Origin: Caulochytrium protostelioides
Lineage: Eukaryota; Chytridiomycota; Caulochytriomycetes; Caulochytriales; Caulochytriaceae
DNA length: 64,000 bases
Direction: 5' to 3'
Assembly (NCBI GenBank): GCA_003615045.1
Contig: ML014120.1
Location: 186,001-250,000 of the forward strand
Position numbers and translations under genes: made by a program. The notes under the pieces are model-generated. The model was given only the letters and a program-made list of their open reading frames with translations, had not been told where the DNA came from and searched no databases. Below are positions 30,441 to 40,390 of the stretch, piece after piece (positions within the stretch are counted from its first letter, which is position 1; every line of letters starts with the position of its first letter).

Positions 30441-33293
30441 ATGGTGCTAGTTCAGACCGTTCTCAAGCCGTCGCGCATACCATCGCGAGTCGAAGAGGGC
30501 AAACCATTCCCACTGGGCGCAACATGGGACGGCCTCGGCGTAAACTTTGCGCTGTTCTCGGTGAACGCGGTCGCCGTCGAGCTGTGCCTGTTCAACGAGG
30601 ACGGGTCTGAAGAGCTTGAGCGGATCCCCCTGCCGGAGTACACCGATGAAGTGTGGCACGGGTACCTGCCGGATGCCACGCCCGGCACGATCTACGGGTA
30701 CCGCGTGCACGGTCCGTACGATCCCGCGAACGGCCACCGGTTCAACCCCAACAAGCTGCTGCTCGACCCGTATGCGAAGGCGACGGTCGGCAAGATCATC
30801 TGGGACCACGCGCTGTTTGCGTACACGATCGGGCACCCCGACGAGGACATGAGCTTCGACGAGCGCGACTCGGCGCCGTTTATGAGCAAGTGCCGCGTGA
30901 TCGATACCGCGTACACGTGGAGCCGCAAGGAGCAACATCCGGAGATCCCGTGGGAGACGACGATTATCTACGAAGCGCACGTCAAGGGGTTCACCAAGAA
31001 GCATCCGGCCGTGCCGGAGCACCTGGCGGGCACGTATGCGGGGCTGGGACAGCCCGCCGTGGTTGAGTATCTGAAAGACCTCGGCGTCACGGCGCTGGAG
31101 CTGCTGCCGGTGCATCACTTCGTCGACGACGGCTACCTGCTCGACAAGGGGCTCGTGAACTACTGGGGCTACAACTCGATTGGGTTCTTCTCGCCGGAGC
31201 AGCGCTACTCGGCGTCAGGCAGCATCAACGAATTCAAGTCGATGGTCGCCTCGTACCACGCGCGCGGCCTCGAAATTATCCTGGACGTGGTCTACAACCA
31301 CACGCCCGAGGGCAACGAGAAGGGCCCGATGCTGTGCTTCAAGGGTATTGACAACCACACCTACTACAAGCTGATGCCCGACAACAAGCGCTACTACGTG
31401 AACGACACTGGCTGTGGCAACACGCTCGACCTGACGCACGGCCGCGTTATACAGATGGTGACCGACAGCCTGCGCTACTGGTACCAGGAGATGCATGTGG
31501 ACGGCTTCCGCTTCGATCTCGCGACGATCCTGGGCCGCGAGCCGTGGGGCTTTAACGAGTCTGGCTCGTTCCTCGACAGCGTGCGACAGGACCCGTGCCT
31601 CGCCAACGCGAAGCTAATTGCCGAGCCCTGGGACGTGGGGCTTGGCGGCTACCAGGTCGGTAACTTTGCGCCGGGCTGGGCGGAGTGGAACGACCGCTTC
31701 CGCGATACGGTGCGCGAATACTGGAAGGGCGACGAAGGCAAGCTGCCCGGGATGGCGGCGTGCTTCACGGCCTCCGGCGACATGTTCAACCGCCGCGGAC
31801 GCCGACCGTGGGCGTCCGTCAACTTCATCACTGCGCACGACGGGTTCTGCTTACACGACCTGGTCTCCTATAACGAGAAGCACAACCACGACAACGGCGA
31901 GGATGGCCGGGACGGCGCGAACGACAACCTGAGCTGGAACCACGGCGTGGAGGGCCCCACGAGCGACAACTGGATCATCTCGATGCGCGAGCGCACAAAG
32001 CGCAACATGCTGTGCACGCTGCTCTTCTCGCAGGGCACGCCCATGATCCTCAGCGGCGACGAGCTCGGCCGCACTAAGAACGGCAACAACAACACGTACT
32101 GCCAGGACAACGACTTCAACTGGATTGACTGGGTCGGCATCACGGCCGAGGGCCGCGACATGATCGAGTTTGTGCGCCGTCTCATCACGCTGCGCCAGAC
32201 CTTCCCGATCCTGCGTCGCCGGCGCTTCTTTACCGGCGAGTGGAACCCGCAGCTCGGCGTCAAAGACGTCACCTGGCTGACGCCGCTCGGCGAGGAGATG
32301 GCCCCTGAGAGCTGGGAGAACCCGAACGCGCGCTGCCTCGGCGTCCTGCTTGACGGGCGCGCCCAGACCAGCGGCATCATGCGTCCGGGCACCGATGTCA
32401 CGGTGCTCATGGTCATGAACTCCTACCACGACATGGTGACCTTCAAGCTGCCCACCACCGTCGGCGGCATCGAGTGGCAGCTCTTTGTTGACACCAACCA
32501 GCCGCTGCTCACCAGCGTCCCCTCCTTCCCGTACGGCCACGAATACGTCGTGACCGGCCGCTCGTTCCTGCTCTTTGCGCTGCGCCCGGCCACCAAGGCC
32601 CCCAACCTCGTCCGCATGGCCGAAAAGGCCTTTGAGGACATGGCCGAGGCGCCGTCCGAGATCGTTGGCGTCGACGAGGGCGTGCTCGGCTCGTCGCTCG
32701 GCTCCAACCTCGTCTCCGGCTCGTACATGGCGTCGGCCATCGACGGCTCCATCCTCGGCGACGCCGCCAGCAGCGGCGGCGGCACGCCCGCCGCCCGCCG
32801 CCCCTCGATCGCCGAACTCGTCTCCGGCGCCGTCAGCATCCCCAGCGGCGCCGATGGCGGGCGCGAGGGCCGCATCATGAGCGTCCGCTCCGCGTCCCGC
32901 TCGCCGTCCCGCTCGCGCATGCCCTCGATCCGCGAGCCAGGCGGCGCCGGTCTCCTGGCCCGCGCCAGCGCCGTGCCCCGCGAGGGCACCCGCATCGGCG
33001 CGCAGGACGCCGCCGCGCTCGCCAGCGCCGAGGCGGACCGCGACGGCGGCGCCACCGACGCCGAGGACGGCGCCACCGACGCCGACGCCGATGCGCTCGA
33101 CTCGGCCGCCGCGGGCGATGCTGCCGCGGCCCATGACGTCGACGACGACCTGATCGGCGCTCCGCTGGAGGGCATCGACGACACCGGCGACGCCGGCGCC
33201 GGCGTCACGACGCTGACGGCCGCCGGCGATGCGAGCCTCACCGAGGCCGTCACCGAGAGCCCGATGGATCTGACGAATCCGCACCATGCGTAA
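30441..33293 (+). CDS. glgX: Bacterial-type glycogen debranching enzyme (GlgX/TreX, GH13)
   Basis: Alpha-1,6-glucosidase/isoamylase of the GlgX/TreX group, which removes branches from glycogen or limit dextrin in bacteria, archaea and plants. The ATG at 30441 sits in a perfect GCCACCATGG context and gives 950 residues. An N-terminal CBM48-like domain (about 20-120; LGATWDGLGVNFALFSVN) precedes the GH13 barrel. Region I is EIILDVVYNHTPEG. Region II is VDGFRFDLAT with nucleophile Asp359. Region III is LIAEPWD with acid/base Glu395. Region IV is VNFITAHDGF with Asp467. All catalytic residues are present. FSQGTPMILSGDELGRTKNG and NNNTYCQDNDFNWIDW are typical of the group. After about residue 760 comes a tail of about 190 residues rich in Ala, Asp and Ser that bacterial members lack. 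Fungi normally use the unrelated two-activity Gdb1/AGL enzyme. The gene is intronless. Confidence 0.95.
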   Translation: MVLVQTVLKPSRIPSRVEEGKPFPLGATWDGLGVNFALFSVNAVAVELCLFNEDGSEELERIPLPEYTDEVWHGYLPDATPGTIYGYRVHGPYDPANGHRFNPNKLLLDPYAKATVGKIIWDHALFAYTIGHPDEDMSFDERDSAPFMSKCRVIDTAYTWSRKEQHPEIPWETTIIYEAHVKGFTKKHPAVPEHLAGTYAGLGQPAVVEYLKDLGVTALELLPVHHFVDDGYLLDKGLVNYWGYNSIGFFSPEQRYSASGSINEFKSMVASYHARGLEIILDVVYNHTPEGNEKGPMLCFKGIDNHTYYKLMPDNKRYYVNDTGCGNTLDLTHGRVIQMVTDSLRYWYQEMHVDGFRFDLATILGREPWGFNESGSFLDSVRQDPCLANAKLIAEPWDVGLGGYQVGNFAPGWAEWNDRFRDTVREYWKGDEGKLPGMAACFTASGDMFNRRGRRPWASVNFITAHDGFCLHDLVSYNEKHNHDNGEDGRDGANDNLSWNHGVEGPTSDNWIISMRERTKRNMLCTLLFSQGTPMILSGDELGRTKNGNNNTYCQDNDFNWIDWVGITAEGRDMIEFVRRLITLRQTFPILRRRRFFTGEWNPQLGVKDVTWLTPLGEEMAPESWENPNARCLGVLLDGRAQTSGIMRPGTDVTVLMVMNSYHDMVTFKLPTTVGGIEWQLFVDTNQPLLTSVPSFPYGHEYVVTGRSFLLFALRPATKAPNLVRMAEKAFEDMAEAPSEIVGVDEGVLGSSLGSNLVSGSYMASAIDGSILGDAASSGGGTPAARRPSIAELVSGAVSIPSGADGGREGRIMSVRSASRSPSRSRMPSIREPGGAGLLARASAVPREGTRIGAQDAAALASAEADRDGGATDAEDGATDADADALDSAAAGDAAAAHDVDDDLIGAPLEGIDDTGDAGAGVTTLTAAGDASLTEAVTESPMDLTNPHHA

Positions 33294-33944
33294 TCGTTTG
33301 TGTTCTCTCTATATTTTATCTCTACATCTCTCTAATCGGCGTCCCATCACCCATGACTGCAGCTTCGGCTGCGGCCCGCGGAGGCCCAAAATGATGCGTC
33401 GGAGCAAGGGGTACGGGGCCAAGCCAAGGAGCGATCGCTGGAGACGGTCGGTGGCGCCGCCCCCTTGCCCGAGCACGAGCCACGGGGGGGCTGAGCCTTG
33501 CTGAAGGGCCATCGGCCACCGGCCGCGCGTCCCTCTGTGTGCCGTGCCGCCCCCGTGGACCGCCGCCGCCGCCGCCGCCGCCGAAGCGGATGGCCGTGGC
33601 TGCGACCGCCGCTTGGCGCCGTCCGAACGAAGGCCATCGGCATTTGCATCAGCATCGACGTCGGTATGGGGTATCGACGCGTGGACGGCGGAGTCTGCAT
33701 GTTCATGTCCACATCTTGATGTCCATCACCGCACCAGTGCTCCTCGCTGGCCTCATCCCCACCTCTCCTCCGCCCGCGCGACGCAGGGATCGCCGTCGCT
33801 TGCGTTGACGCGCGTTGCTTGAGGCTGCCAGCGCGCGGCCCGTCTGCGCTACCGCCGCTTCGCTTACCGCCGTTTCACCGACACTGCGCTGTAGCGCCGA
33901 CCTCATTGCTTGGCCGACGCTGACCGCGCGGAACCGCCGCCGCC
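33294..33944. other. Spacer between debranching enzyme and the 2089-residue gene
   Basis: No supported gene. AT-rich, pyrimidine-rich 3' end of the debranching enzyme gene at 33294-33340. A small CCG run lies at about 33560-33585. The rest is presumed promoter of the next gene. Confidence 0.5.
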
Positions 33945-36900
33945 ATGGCCGCGACGTCCCTAGCGGCGCCGGCGCCGACCGATCGCGCGAGCCGTCTCGC
34001 TGCCTCGCGCGCGCTGCTGGCCCAGGCCCGCTCCCGCGCCCCCGTCGCCGCCTCGCGGCGCGCCCGCGCCGGCACCGGCGCCCGCGATCTCCGCATACCC
34101 CGCGGCTCGCAAGGCCGCCACGCCGCTTCGCCCGCCTCGCCAACCCCGCCGCCGCTGCCCACCGCCGCCGCCGCCGCCAAGCCCACGAGCCCGCGCGGCC
34201 GGTCCACGGCGCCGTCCACGACGTCCTCAGCCGCGGCGGCGGCGGCGCCAACGAACACCGGCGCGGCTGCGGTCGGCCCCGGCGCGACTGCCGCCCAGCT
34301 TGAGGCGGGGCTCGAGGCCATTCCGCAGTGGCGGGCCGTCCCGACGCCGCATCCGGCGGCGCCGCAGTCGAATGCTGCTTTCGAGAGCACGATACCGACG
34401 CCGGTCGGCGGGCGCTCGCCGACGTGGCCTGCGGCTGTGGTCGCGCCGCCGCCGCTGTCGCCGCCGTTGCTGCCCGCCGCGGCGCGCCCCATCGCTGACG
34501 ACCATGACAGCCACGGCGTCGTCTCGCCGAGCGGGGCGCCAGCGGCTACGAAGTGGTCGTCCGGACCAGCCCCCGAATGGATGGCCGCCGTCGCGCACCT
34601 GGCGGACCGGATCACGGCGCAGCAGCAGCAGATCCTGGACCTGCATCGCGAGTTGCTGGACGACGACAAGCGCCGCTGGGACGATCACACCCGCACTCAG
34701 AAGCGCGTGCAGTATGGCGAAGCCGTGGACCGTCTGCGCCGCCTGCAGCACCGCCAGCGCGCGTGGCAGCTGGCCGCGGTACCCGTGACCGCGTCCAGGA
34801 CGGCGGCCGCGACCACGCCGTCTCGGCACCGGTTCGCGCGATCGACGGCCGTCACGATTCGGTCGCCGTCGCCGTCGTCGTCGCCGTCGCCATCGCCGTC
34901 GCTCCGTGCCCGCTTCCTCGACGAACCCGGCGTCGAGACGGATGGGAACGCCGCAGGTGTCCGGCCCGGCCACGGCACGGCCTCGCCGCCCTCCTTGGTC
35001 TCGGGCAGCGCGTCGCTTTCGGATTCGAACGACGGGAGCGACGCGTGCGCGACGGCGCTGCTGGCCCACCGATGGCGTCCCGCGCCCGTGCGCCGCCGGC
35101 GGTCGCCAACGCCGCCAACGACGACGCGGTGGTTCAAGCCGACCCCGGCGACGGCGACGACTCAGGTCGCCGTGGACGACGACCCGCATGCCGCGGCGCT
35201 TCGGCGCTGGCGGTCGACGGCGCGCGAGCTCAGCGACCGCTTGGCTGCCATCGAGCAGCGCATCCAGCAGCAGCCGCCGCTCACAGCGATGGGTCGTCTT
35301 GACGGCGGCAGCGGCACGAGCGCCGAGGCGCCCGCTGACGACACGGCATGGACGCCCGAGGCGTGGCTGTACCTGCTGCGCCGCGACGGCGCGCCAGCGG
35401 CCTGCGCGTCCCTCGACGATGTGCTGGTGCCCGAGCGCATCCAGGCCGCGGTGCAGACGGCCCTCAGCGAAGTCCCGCTGGGCGCCGTCCTGCCGCCGCC
35501 GCCGCGGCTGACGCCTGCCCAAGCCACGCACGCCGCTAACACGGCCACGCACGCCGCCCACCAGCGGCTGCTGCCGCTTCATCAAGCCCGCCTCGTCCGC
35601 ATGGCGACCCACGTCCACCCGGCACCATCGGCGTCGCCGTCAGCCCGCGTCACCTCCGCGACGGCCTTCGAGGTCAACGCCGCCGTGGCTCCTACGTCAG
35701 CGCCGGCATCAGCATCGGCATCGGGGCCTCCACTGCAAACGCTGCTGCATGAGCAACGGCACAGCGATGCGGCATTCGCGCCCCCGCCGCCCGCCGAGAC
35801 GGGCAGGCACGTGGACGCGGACGCGTCAGCAACCGCGCCCCCGCCAAGACAATCGCCTGCGGTCCGTCCCCGCGCTGTGTCCCGTGCCGCCGCCGCCGCC
35901 GCCGCTGCCGCCGCGGGCCCTCCCATCGCCGGATCGGTGCGTACGCGACGACCGCCTGCCGCCGTTGCCAAGGCCGCCACCGCCGCCACCGCGCGTCGAG
36001 AGCCCACCAGCGCGACGGATCGTGTGCCACGCGCCGCCGCCGCGCCGCCCGCTCTGCCGCGGGCGGTGCCTGCCGCGACGGCGGCCGAGCCGGGTCCGAC
36101 GCACGCGCTGCGCGACGACCGTGCCACGCAAGGCCCGGCCTCGCCGCAGCGCCGCCAAGCCGACGGACCCACCGGCACCCTGCCACCCTTCTACAACGTC
36201 CGGCTCGCGAACGGCCCCATCTTCCTGCGCCGGACCCATCTGCGCCCGCCGCACCTGCTAAAGCACTATCCGCGGCCGTCGAGTCCGGTGCGCGCCGCGC
36301 CCGCCAAGCCCGTGCCCGCGCCGGTCTCGCCGACCAAGCACCTCTTTGTCCACCTAGAAGCGTCGCCGCGGCGCGCTGCGTCCGCCTTGGTGCGGTCGCC
36401 GCCGCCGCCGCCACCGCCGGCGGCGGCCCGCGCGACCGCCACCGCGACTGCGCCAGGGCTGGCTCTCGAGCTCGGCGACGCCGTCTCCCCGGGCCCGGTC
36501 ATGACGACACAAGGCATGCAGACGCGGCCGCTCACGCGTGCCCGCGCCACCCAAATGACGCCGCTGACCGCCGACACGGCCGACACGTCGCAGGCGAGTC
36601 TGCCGAGCTCCGTCTCGTCGGTCGGCGCCGCGCCCAGGACCGCGATGCGCAACCGCAAGGTGCAGGTCGCGCTCTTTGACGGCCGCGATGAGGCGACGCA
36701 GATGCGCGCCCACCGCAGCCCGCCGCGGCCGCGCGCGCCCGTCTCGCCGCCTTCTTCCGCCGCGTCGTCGCTGCCGGTGCCCGCTGCCGTCCTTCGCCCG
36801 CCGCCCGCCGACGCCGACGCCGATGCCGACGCTCCCGCGACGGCGGCGTCGAGCGCCCACTTGACGGATAAAATCACGGATTGGCTCTCGAACGACGTGC

Positions 36901-39900
36901 TGAACCGCGTCATCCAGACGCTGCCGAAGCCGCGACGCCATACAGGGACGAATACGCGGCCGCCGCAGGCGACGCGTGCCGTCCAGCTCATCGACTATAA
37001 CGCGATCGCGGCGCGGCTCGCCGACGACTGGCTTCATGACGCGGTGGGCGACGAGATCCGCGCTTGGTACGCCACCGTGCCGCGGCCGCGGCCGCGGTCG
37101 CCGCCGACCTATCACGACATGCAGTCCGAGACGGTTGCCGAAGCCAAGGACCGCGCCACGTCCATGCCACGTCTCGTCTCGGCGCCGTCGACGTCGATGT
37201 CGGCATCAGCATCGGCATCAGCATCGGCATCAGCATCGGCCTCGATGGTGTCATCGGCACCGACGTCCCTCTCCACCACGTCGGCCGTCGATGTCGTCGA
37301 AGCGCCTGAGGTGACGGTCCCTGCGTCCGCCCGCGCGTCGTCGCCGTCGCCGTCGCCGTCGCCATCACCGACTCCGGCGCTGTCGCTGGCATCGGTTCAG
37401 TCGGAGCCTGCGGCCGTGCCGGCGGCACCGACGCCCCCGCCGGCTATTGAACTGCCGACGCCGGTGATCGCTCCGTCGCCGTCCGTGGCTGTTGAGGCGC
37501 CTCGCCCGTCGATGCCGGCTGCGCCGGTCGAACGGACGCCGCCGTCGCGGACGCCGCCGCCGCGGACGCCGGTGCTGCAAGTCGTGCCGAGCGCGGCGCC
37601 GACGATCGTGACGCTGTCGGCGAGCCCGACGCCGCTGCCGACGCCGTCGTCCTCATCGGCGCTTTCGACCGTGAATTCGCGTGGCGAAGTGATGCCCGTG
37701 TACAGCGACGGCGAAGCTTATACGCCGCTCGAAGGCGATTCGCTAGCGGCGCTGGCGGTCCGCATGGGCACCGCCCCCGCCGACGACCTGCTCGCCGCGC
37801 TGCGCCACGGCGCGCCGCGGCCGCGCCCCGTGCGCCGCCGCTCCCTCAGCCCGACGACGGCCGACCTCCAGCTCCTCTCGGCGGGATCCGAGAGCGACGA
37901 GGCGATGCATGCGACCGATGAAGCGTCGCGAGACATGGCACCCCGCCGTTCGCAGCGCTCGCGGCGGCGTCCGCCGGTGCCGCCGGTGCCGCCAGTGGGC
38001 GATGCGCTGCCGCGCGAGACGGGCCTTCTGCCGCCCGTGGCGATGCCCGCGTCGCCGTCACCGCGCCCCCGGGGCGCGCACGCGCTCGTGCGACCGCCAG
38101 CATCGCTCGGCAGTCTGTCGCTGAGCGACGCGTCGAGTATGAGCCGCGGTCAGATCTACCGGCTCAACCATCCTGATTCCGACGGCCGCAGCGGCCGCGG
38201 GGACGGCGCGCTGGATGACCTCGACGACGAGCTGGACGAAAGCACCGGGCAGCTCAGCGCTGTACGCGATTTCGGGGAGATTGACGAACTTGCTGCCATC
38301 TACATGGCGCGCCTGCAGCACGGCCATCCGAACCGCGCCGCCACGCCACGGCACGCCCTCGCCGATATCAGCGATGCGATGAGCGAGGGCGAAGTGCCGA
38401 TTCCGGACCATGTCCGTGCCGCATGGCAAATCAGCGCCATCGTGCCAGCCGCGGCATCCGCCGTAGGGCATCGCACGCCGCGGTCGGTGCCAGCGCCGTC
38501 CGTGCTGCCCCCCGACGAAGACATCTCGCCGATCAAACCGATGGGGCCGGTGACACATGCCGCCGCGAGTCACGATGCGCACGGCGGTGAGCGGCTGTTT
38601 ATGCCCGCAGGGTTCGCCGTGGATGCGGTCCTCTCGCAGACAGCCCTCGCGTCCTCCGTCTCGCGGCGGCGGCCAAGCCATCTCCTGAACCTGAGCGGCG
38701 GGGACGACGGCCGGCCGGTCGCGATGATGATCGACGCGTCGCAGCCGTCGTCATCGCGCGAGTCGCCGGCGGGGTCGCTGGCGGGCGTCCCGGTCGAGTT
38801 CCACGGCGAAACGGCGTCGGTGACCTCCAGCATCGATCCGTACCACGCGCACGTGGCGGCGTCGCGCGCGTCCAAAGCCCACACGCCGCTCGACGACCTG
38901 CCGCCCTTGCCGCGGCCGCTGCCGCCGCCGTTGAGCGGCCGCAGCTGGCCGAGCGCGGACGCCCCCGACGCCGCAGCAACGGCGCGGACATCGGCATCGG
39001 CATCAGAGACCGAGACGGCGCCTCGCGCCCGTGACCGCGCCCGGCATGCGGACCCAGCGCATTCCCGGACGTCGTTGGCGCCGACCGACGCCGCCCCCAC
39101 GCGGCGGCTGCCGCCCGTCGTGCTCGAGCGCAATGATCTCTCGACGGCGTCGTCGGCGTCGTCCTGGTCGTTGCGGCACTACGGCGGGCCGGCGGCGGCG
39201 CGGCACGTGGCGGACACGGACAAGGATCCGGGCAGCGCCCTCGGCCCCGCCGACCAGCGGCTCGTGGCGGCGATGGTCGCCTCCCTGACGCACTCCCACA
39301 CATCCCCCTCGTCCGTCCGCTCGTCGCGGCGCACGTCGGCCGCCGCCTCGCCTTTGCTCCTGTCGCGGTCGCTCTCTTCCGCGAGCTCGCTGAACGCCGC
39401 CGTCGCCGATGCGCCCGCGGCCGTCTACCGCAGCGCCGACCGCAGTGCCGACCGCAGTGCCGACCGCAGTGCCGACGTTGCCGCGGACTACGCGACGGAC
39501 CGGTCGTTTGAGCGCCGCGCCGCGCCCAGCCCACAGCGCTACCGTCTGCCGACGCTGCCGCCCCCGGCCCCGACGGCGACGGCGACGGCGACGACGACCG
39601 CACCGGCTTTCCGGATGGCCTCGACGACGGCGTCCGACACCGATGGCGAGCCCATGGCCTCGGGCCGACAGCGATCCTACGTCACGGCGCGGGCCGTGTC
39701 GCCGGCCTCCTCGTCGTCGTCGCGATCCTCACGCCCGTCACCTGCCGCGGCCTCGCGGTCGTCGGCGTCCTCGGTGTCCTCCGCGTCGTCCGTGTCGTCG
39801 TCGTCGTCACCGGCGTCGCTGTCGCGGTCCCGCTCGCATGCCAACGTGCAGGACCCCGCGTCGCCCTCGCCGCTGTCGACGTCGATCTCCTTTTCGTCCT

Positions 39901-40214
39901 CGGGGGCCGGCGTCGAGTCGCCGCGGTCGGCCGCACGACCGCCGCGCGCCATGCCGGTTCCTGCCGCCGCCGCCGCCGCCACGCGGCGCCCGCCGCCGTT
40001 CGTCGGACCGCCGTCGTCGCAGGCGCCGAAGCGTGTCGACCGCGTCCTCTCGGCGGCCACGTCGGTCTCCGCGTCGGTCTCCGCGTCGCCCCTCACGTCG
40101 GCGTCCGTCACGCCGTCGGTTTCGCCGTCCACTTCGGAGTCCGGCGCGTCGCGCACGCCGTCGCCGATCCCCGCGTCGCTTGACCGCTACACCGATGACT
40201 TCGATGACCTCTGA
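33945..40214 (+). CDS. Very large low-complexity protein (2089 residues), function unknown
   Basis: Single intronless frame from an ATG in good context (gccgccATGg). Most of the protein is Ala/Pro/Ser/Arg-rich and probably disordered. Islands that look constrained are: about 210-270, a helical stretch with LADRITAQQQQILDLHRELL and RRWDDHTRTQKRVQYGEAVD; about 755-790, PPFYNVRLANGPIFLRR and HLLKHYPRP; about 970-1050, DKITDWLSNDVLNRVIQTLP and LIDYNAIAARLADDWLHDAV; and about 1420-1490, with IDELAAIYMARLQ and DAMSEGEVPIPD. It ends SLDRYTDDFDDL. Short Tyr-x-x-Asp-Phe acidic motifs and amphipathic helix islands in long disordered chains remind me of centriolar and basal-body scaffolds such as TALPID3/KIAA0586. 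That is a weak inference from style, not a domain match. It contains Ser-Ala dipeptide and SADR tetrapeptide repeats. Confidence 0.7.
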   Translation: MAATSLAAPAPTDRASRLAASRALLAQARSRAPVAASRRARAGTGARDLRIPRGSQGRHAASPASPTPPPLPTAAAAAKPTSPRGRSTAPSTTSSAAAAAAPTNTGAAAVGPGATAAQLEAGLEAIPQWRAVPTPHPAAPQSNAAFESTIPTPVGGRSPTWPAAVVAPPPLSPPLLPAAARPIADDHDSHGVVSPSGAPAATKWSSGPAPEWMAAVAHLADRITAQQQQILDLHRELLDDDKRRWDDHTRTQKRVQYGEAVDRLRRLQHRQRAWQLAAVPVTASRTAAATTPSRHRFARSTAVTIRSPSPSSSPSPSPSLRARFLDEPGVETDGNAAGVRPGHGTASPPSLVSGSASLSDSNDGSDACATALLAHRWRPAPVRRRRSPTPPTTTRWFKPTPATATTQVAVDDDPHAAALRRWRSTARELSDRLAAIEQRIQQQPPLTAMGRLDGGSGTSAEAPADDTAWTPEAWLYLLRRDGAPAACASLDDVLVPERIQAAVQTALSEVPLGAVLPPPPRLTPAQATHAANTATHAAHQRLLPLHQARLVRMATHVHPAPSASPSARVTSATAFEVNAAVAPTSAPASASASGPPLQTLLHEQRHSDAAFAPPPPAETGRHVDADASATAPPPRQSPAVRPRAVSRAAAAAAAAAAGPPIAGSVRTRRPPAAVAKAATAATARREPTSATDRVPRAAAAPPALPRAVPAATAAEPGPTHALRDDRATQGPASPQRRQADGPTGTLPPFYNVRLANGPIFLRRTHLRPPHLLKHYPRPSSPVRAAPAKPVPAPVSPTKHLFVHLEASPRRAASALVRSPPPPPPPAAARATATATAPGLALELGDAVSPGPVMTTQGMQTRPLTRARATQMTPLTADTADTSQASLPSSVSSVGAAPRTAMRNRKVQVALFDGRDEATQMRAHRSPPRPRAPVSPPSSAASSLPVPAAVLRPPPADADADADAPATAASSAHLTDKITDWLSNDVLNRVIQTLPKPRRHTGTNTRPPQATRAVQLIDYNAIAARLADDWLHDAVGDEIRAWYATVPRPRPRSPPTYHDMQSETVAEAKDRATSMPRLVSAPSTSMSASASASASASASASMVSSAPTSLSTTSAVDVVEAPEVTVPASARASSPSPSPSPSPTPALSLASVQSEPAAVPAAPTPPPAIELPTPVIAPSPSVAVEAPRPSMPAAPVERTPPSRTPPPRTPVLQVVPSAAPTIVTLSASPTPLPTPSSSSALSTVNSRGEVMPVYSDGEAYTPLEGDSLAALAVRMGTAPADDLLAALRHGAPRPRPVRRRSLSPTTADLQLLSAGSESDEAMHATDEASRDMAPRRSQRSRRRPPVPPVPPVGDALPRETGLLPPVAMPASPSPRPRGAHALVRPPASLGSLSLSDASSMSRGQIYRLNHPDSDGRSGRGDGALDDLDDELDESTGQLSAVRDFGEIDELAAIYMARLQHGHPNRAATPRHALADISDAMSEGEVPIPDHVRAAWQISAIVPAAASAVGHRTPRSVPAPSVLPPDEDISPIKPMGPVTHAAASHDAHGGERLFMPAGFAVDAVLSQTALASSVSRRRPSHLLNLSGGDDGRPVAMMIDASQPSSSRESPAGSLAGVPVEFHGETASVTSSIDPYHAHVAASRASKAHTPLDDLPPLPRPLPPPLSGRSWPSADAPDAAATARTSASASETETAPRARDRARHADPAHSRTSLAPTDAAPTRRLPPVVLERNDLSTASSASSWSLRHYGGPAAARHVADTDKDPGSALGPADQRLVAAMVASLTHSHTSPSSVRSSRRTSAAASPLLLSRSLSSASSLNAAVADAPAAVYRSADRSADRSADRSADVAADYATDRSFERRAAPSPQRYRLPTLPPPAPTATATATTTAPAFRMASTTASDTDGEPMASGRQRSYVTARAVSPASSSSSRSSRPSPAAASRSSASSVSSASSVSSSSSPASLSRSRSHANVQDPASPSPLSTSISFSSSGAGVESPRSAARPPRAMPVPAAAAAATRRPPPFVGPPSSQAPKRVDRVLSAATSVSASVSASPLTSASVTPSVSPSTSESGASRTPSPIPASLDRYTDDFDDL
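39430..39477 (+). repeat. 12-base tandem repeat coding SADR units
   Basis: About four head-to-tail copies of a 12-base unit (cgcagtgccgac, first copy with one difference) encode Ser-Ala-Asp-Arg repeats inside the 2089-residue protein. Near-identical DNA copies suggest recent duplication. Confidence 0.85.
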
Positions 40215-40390
40215 AGGGACTACCCCGTGGAACGCGCGTGCCACGCCGTCCCCACGGTTCTCCACCTGACAAACCCCAGAACGGTTCATGTGTTTGATTC
40301 TTTTTTTCTGTGTTCAGCTATGACAAGCTTTACTTAACCAAGCATCGAAAGGAGGTCTGTGACGACAGCTCACACCATCATTCGATCTAT

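Noticed and set aside
31851-33287. Minus-strand ORF of 478 codons
   Set aside because: Antisense to the debranching enzyme gene with no recognisable motif.
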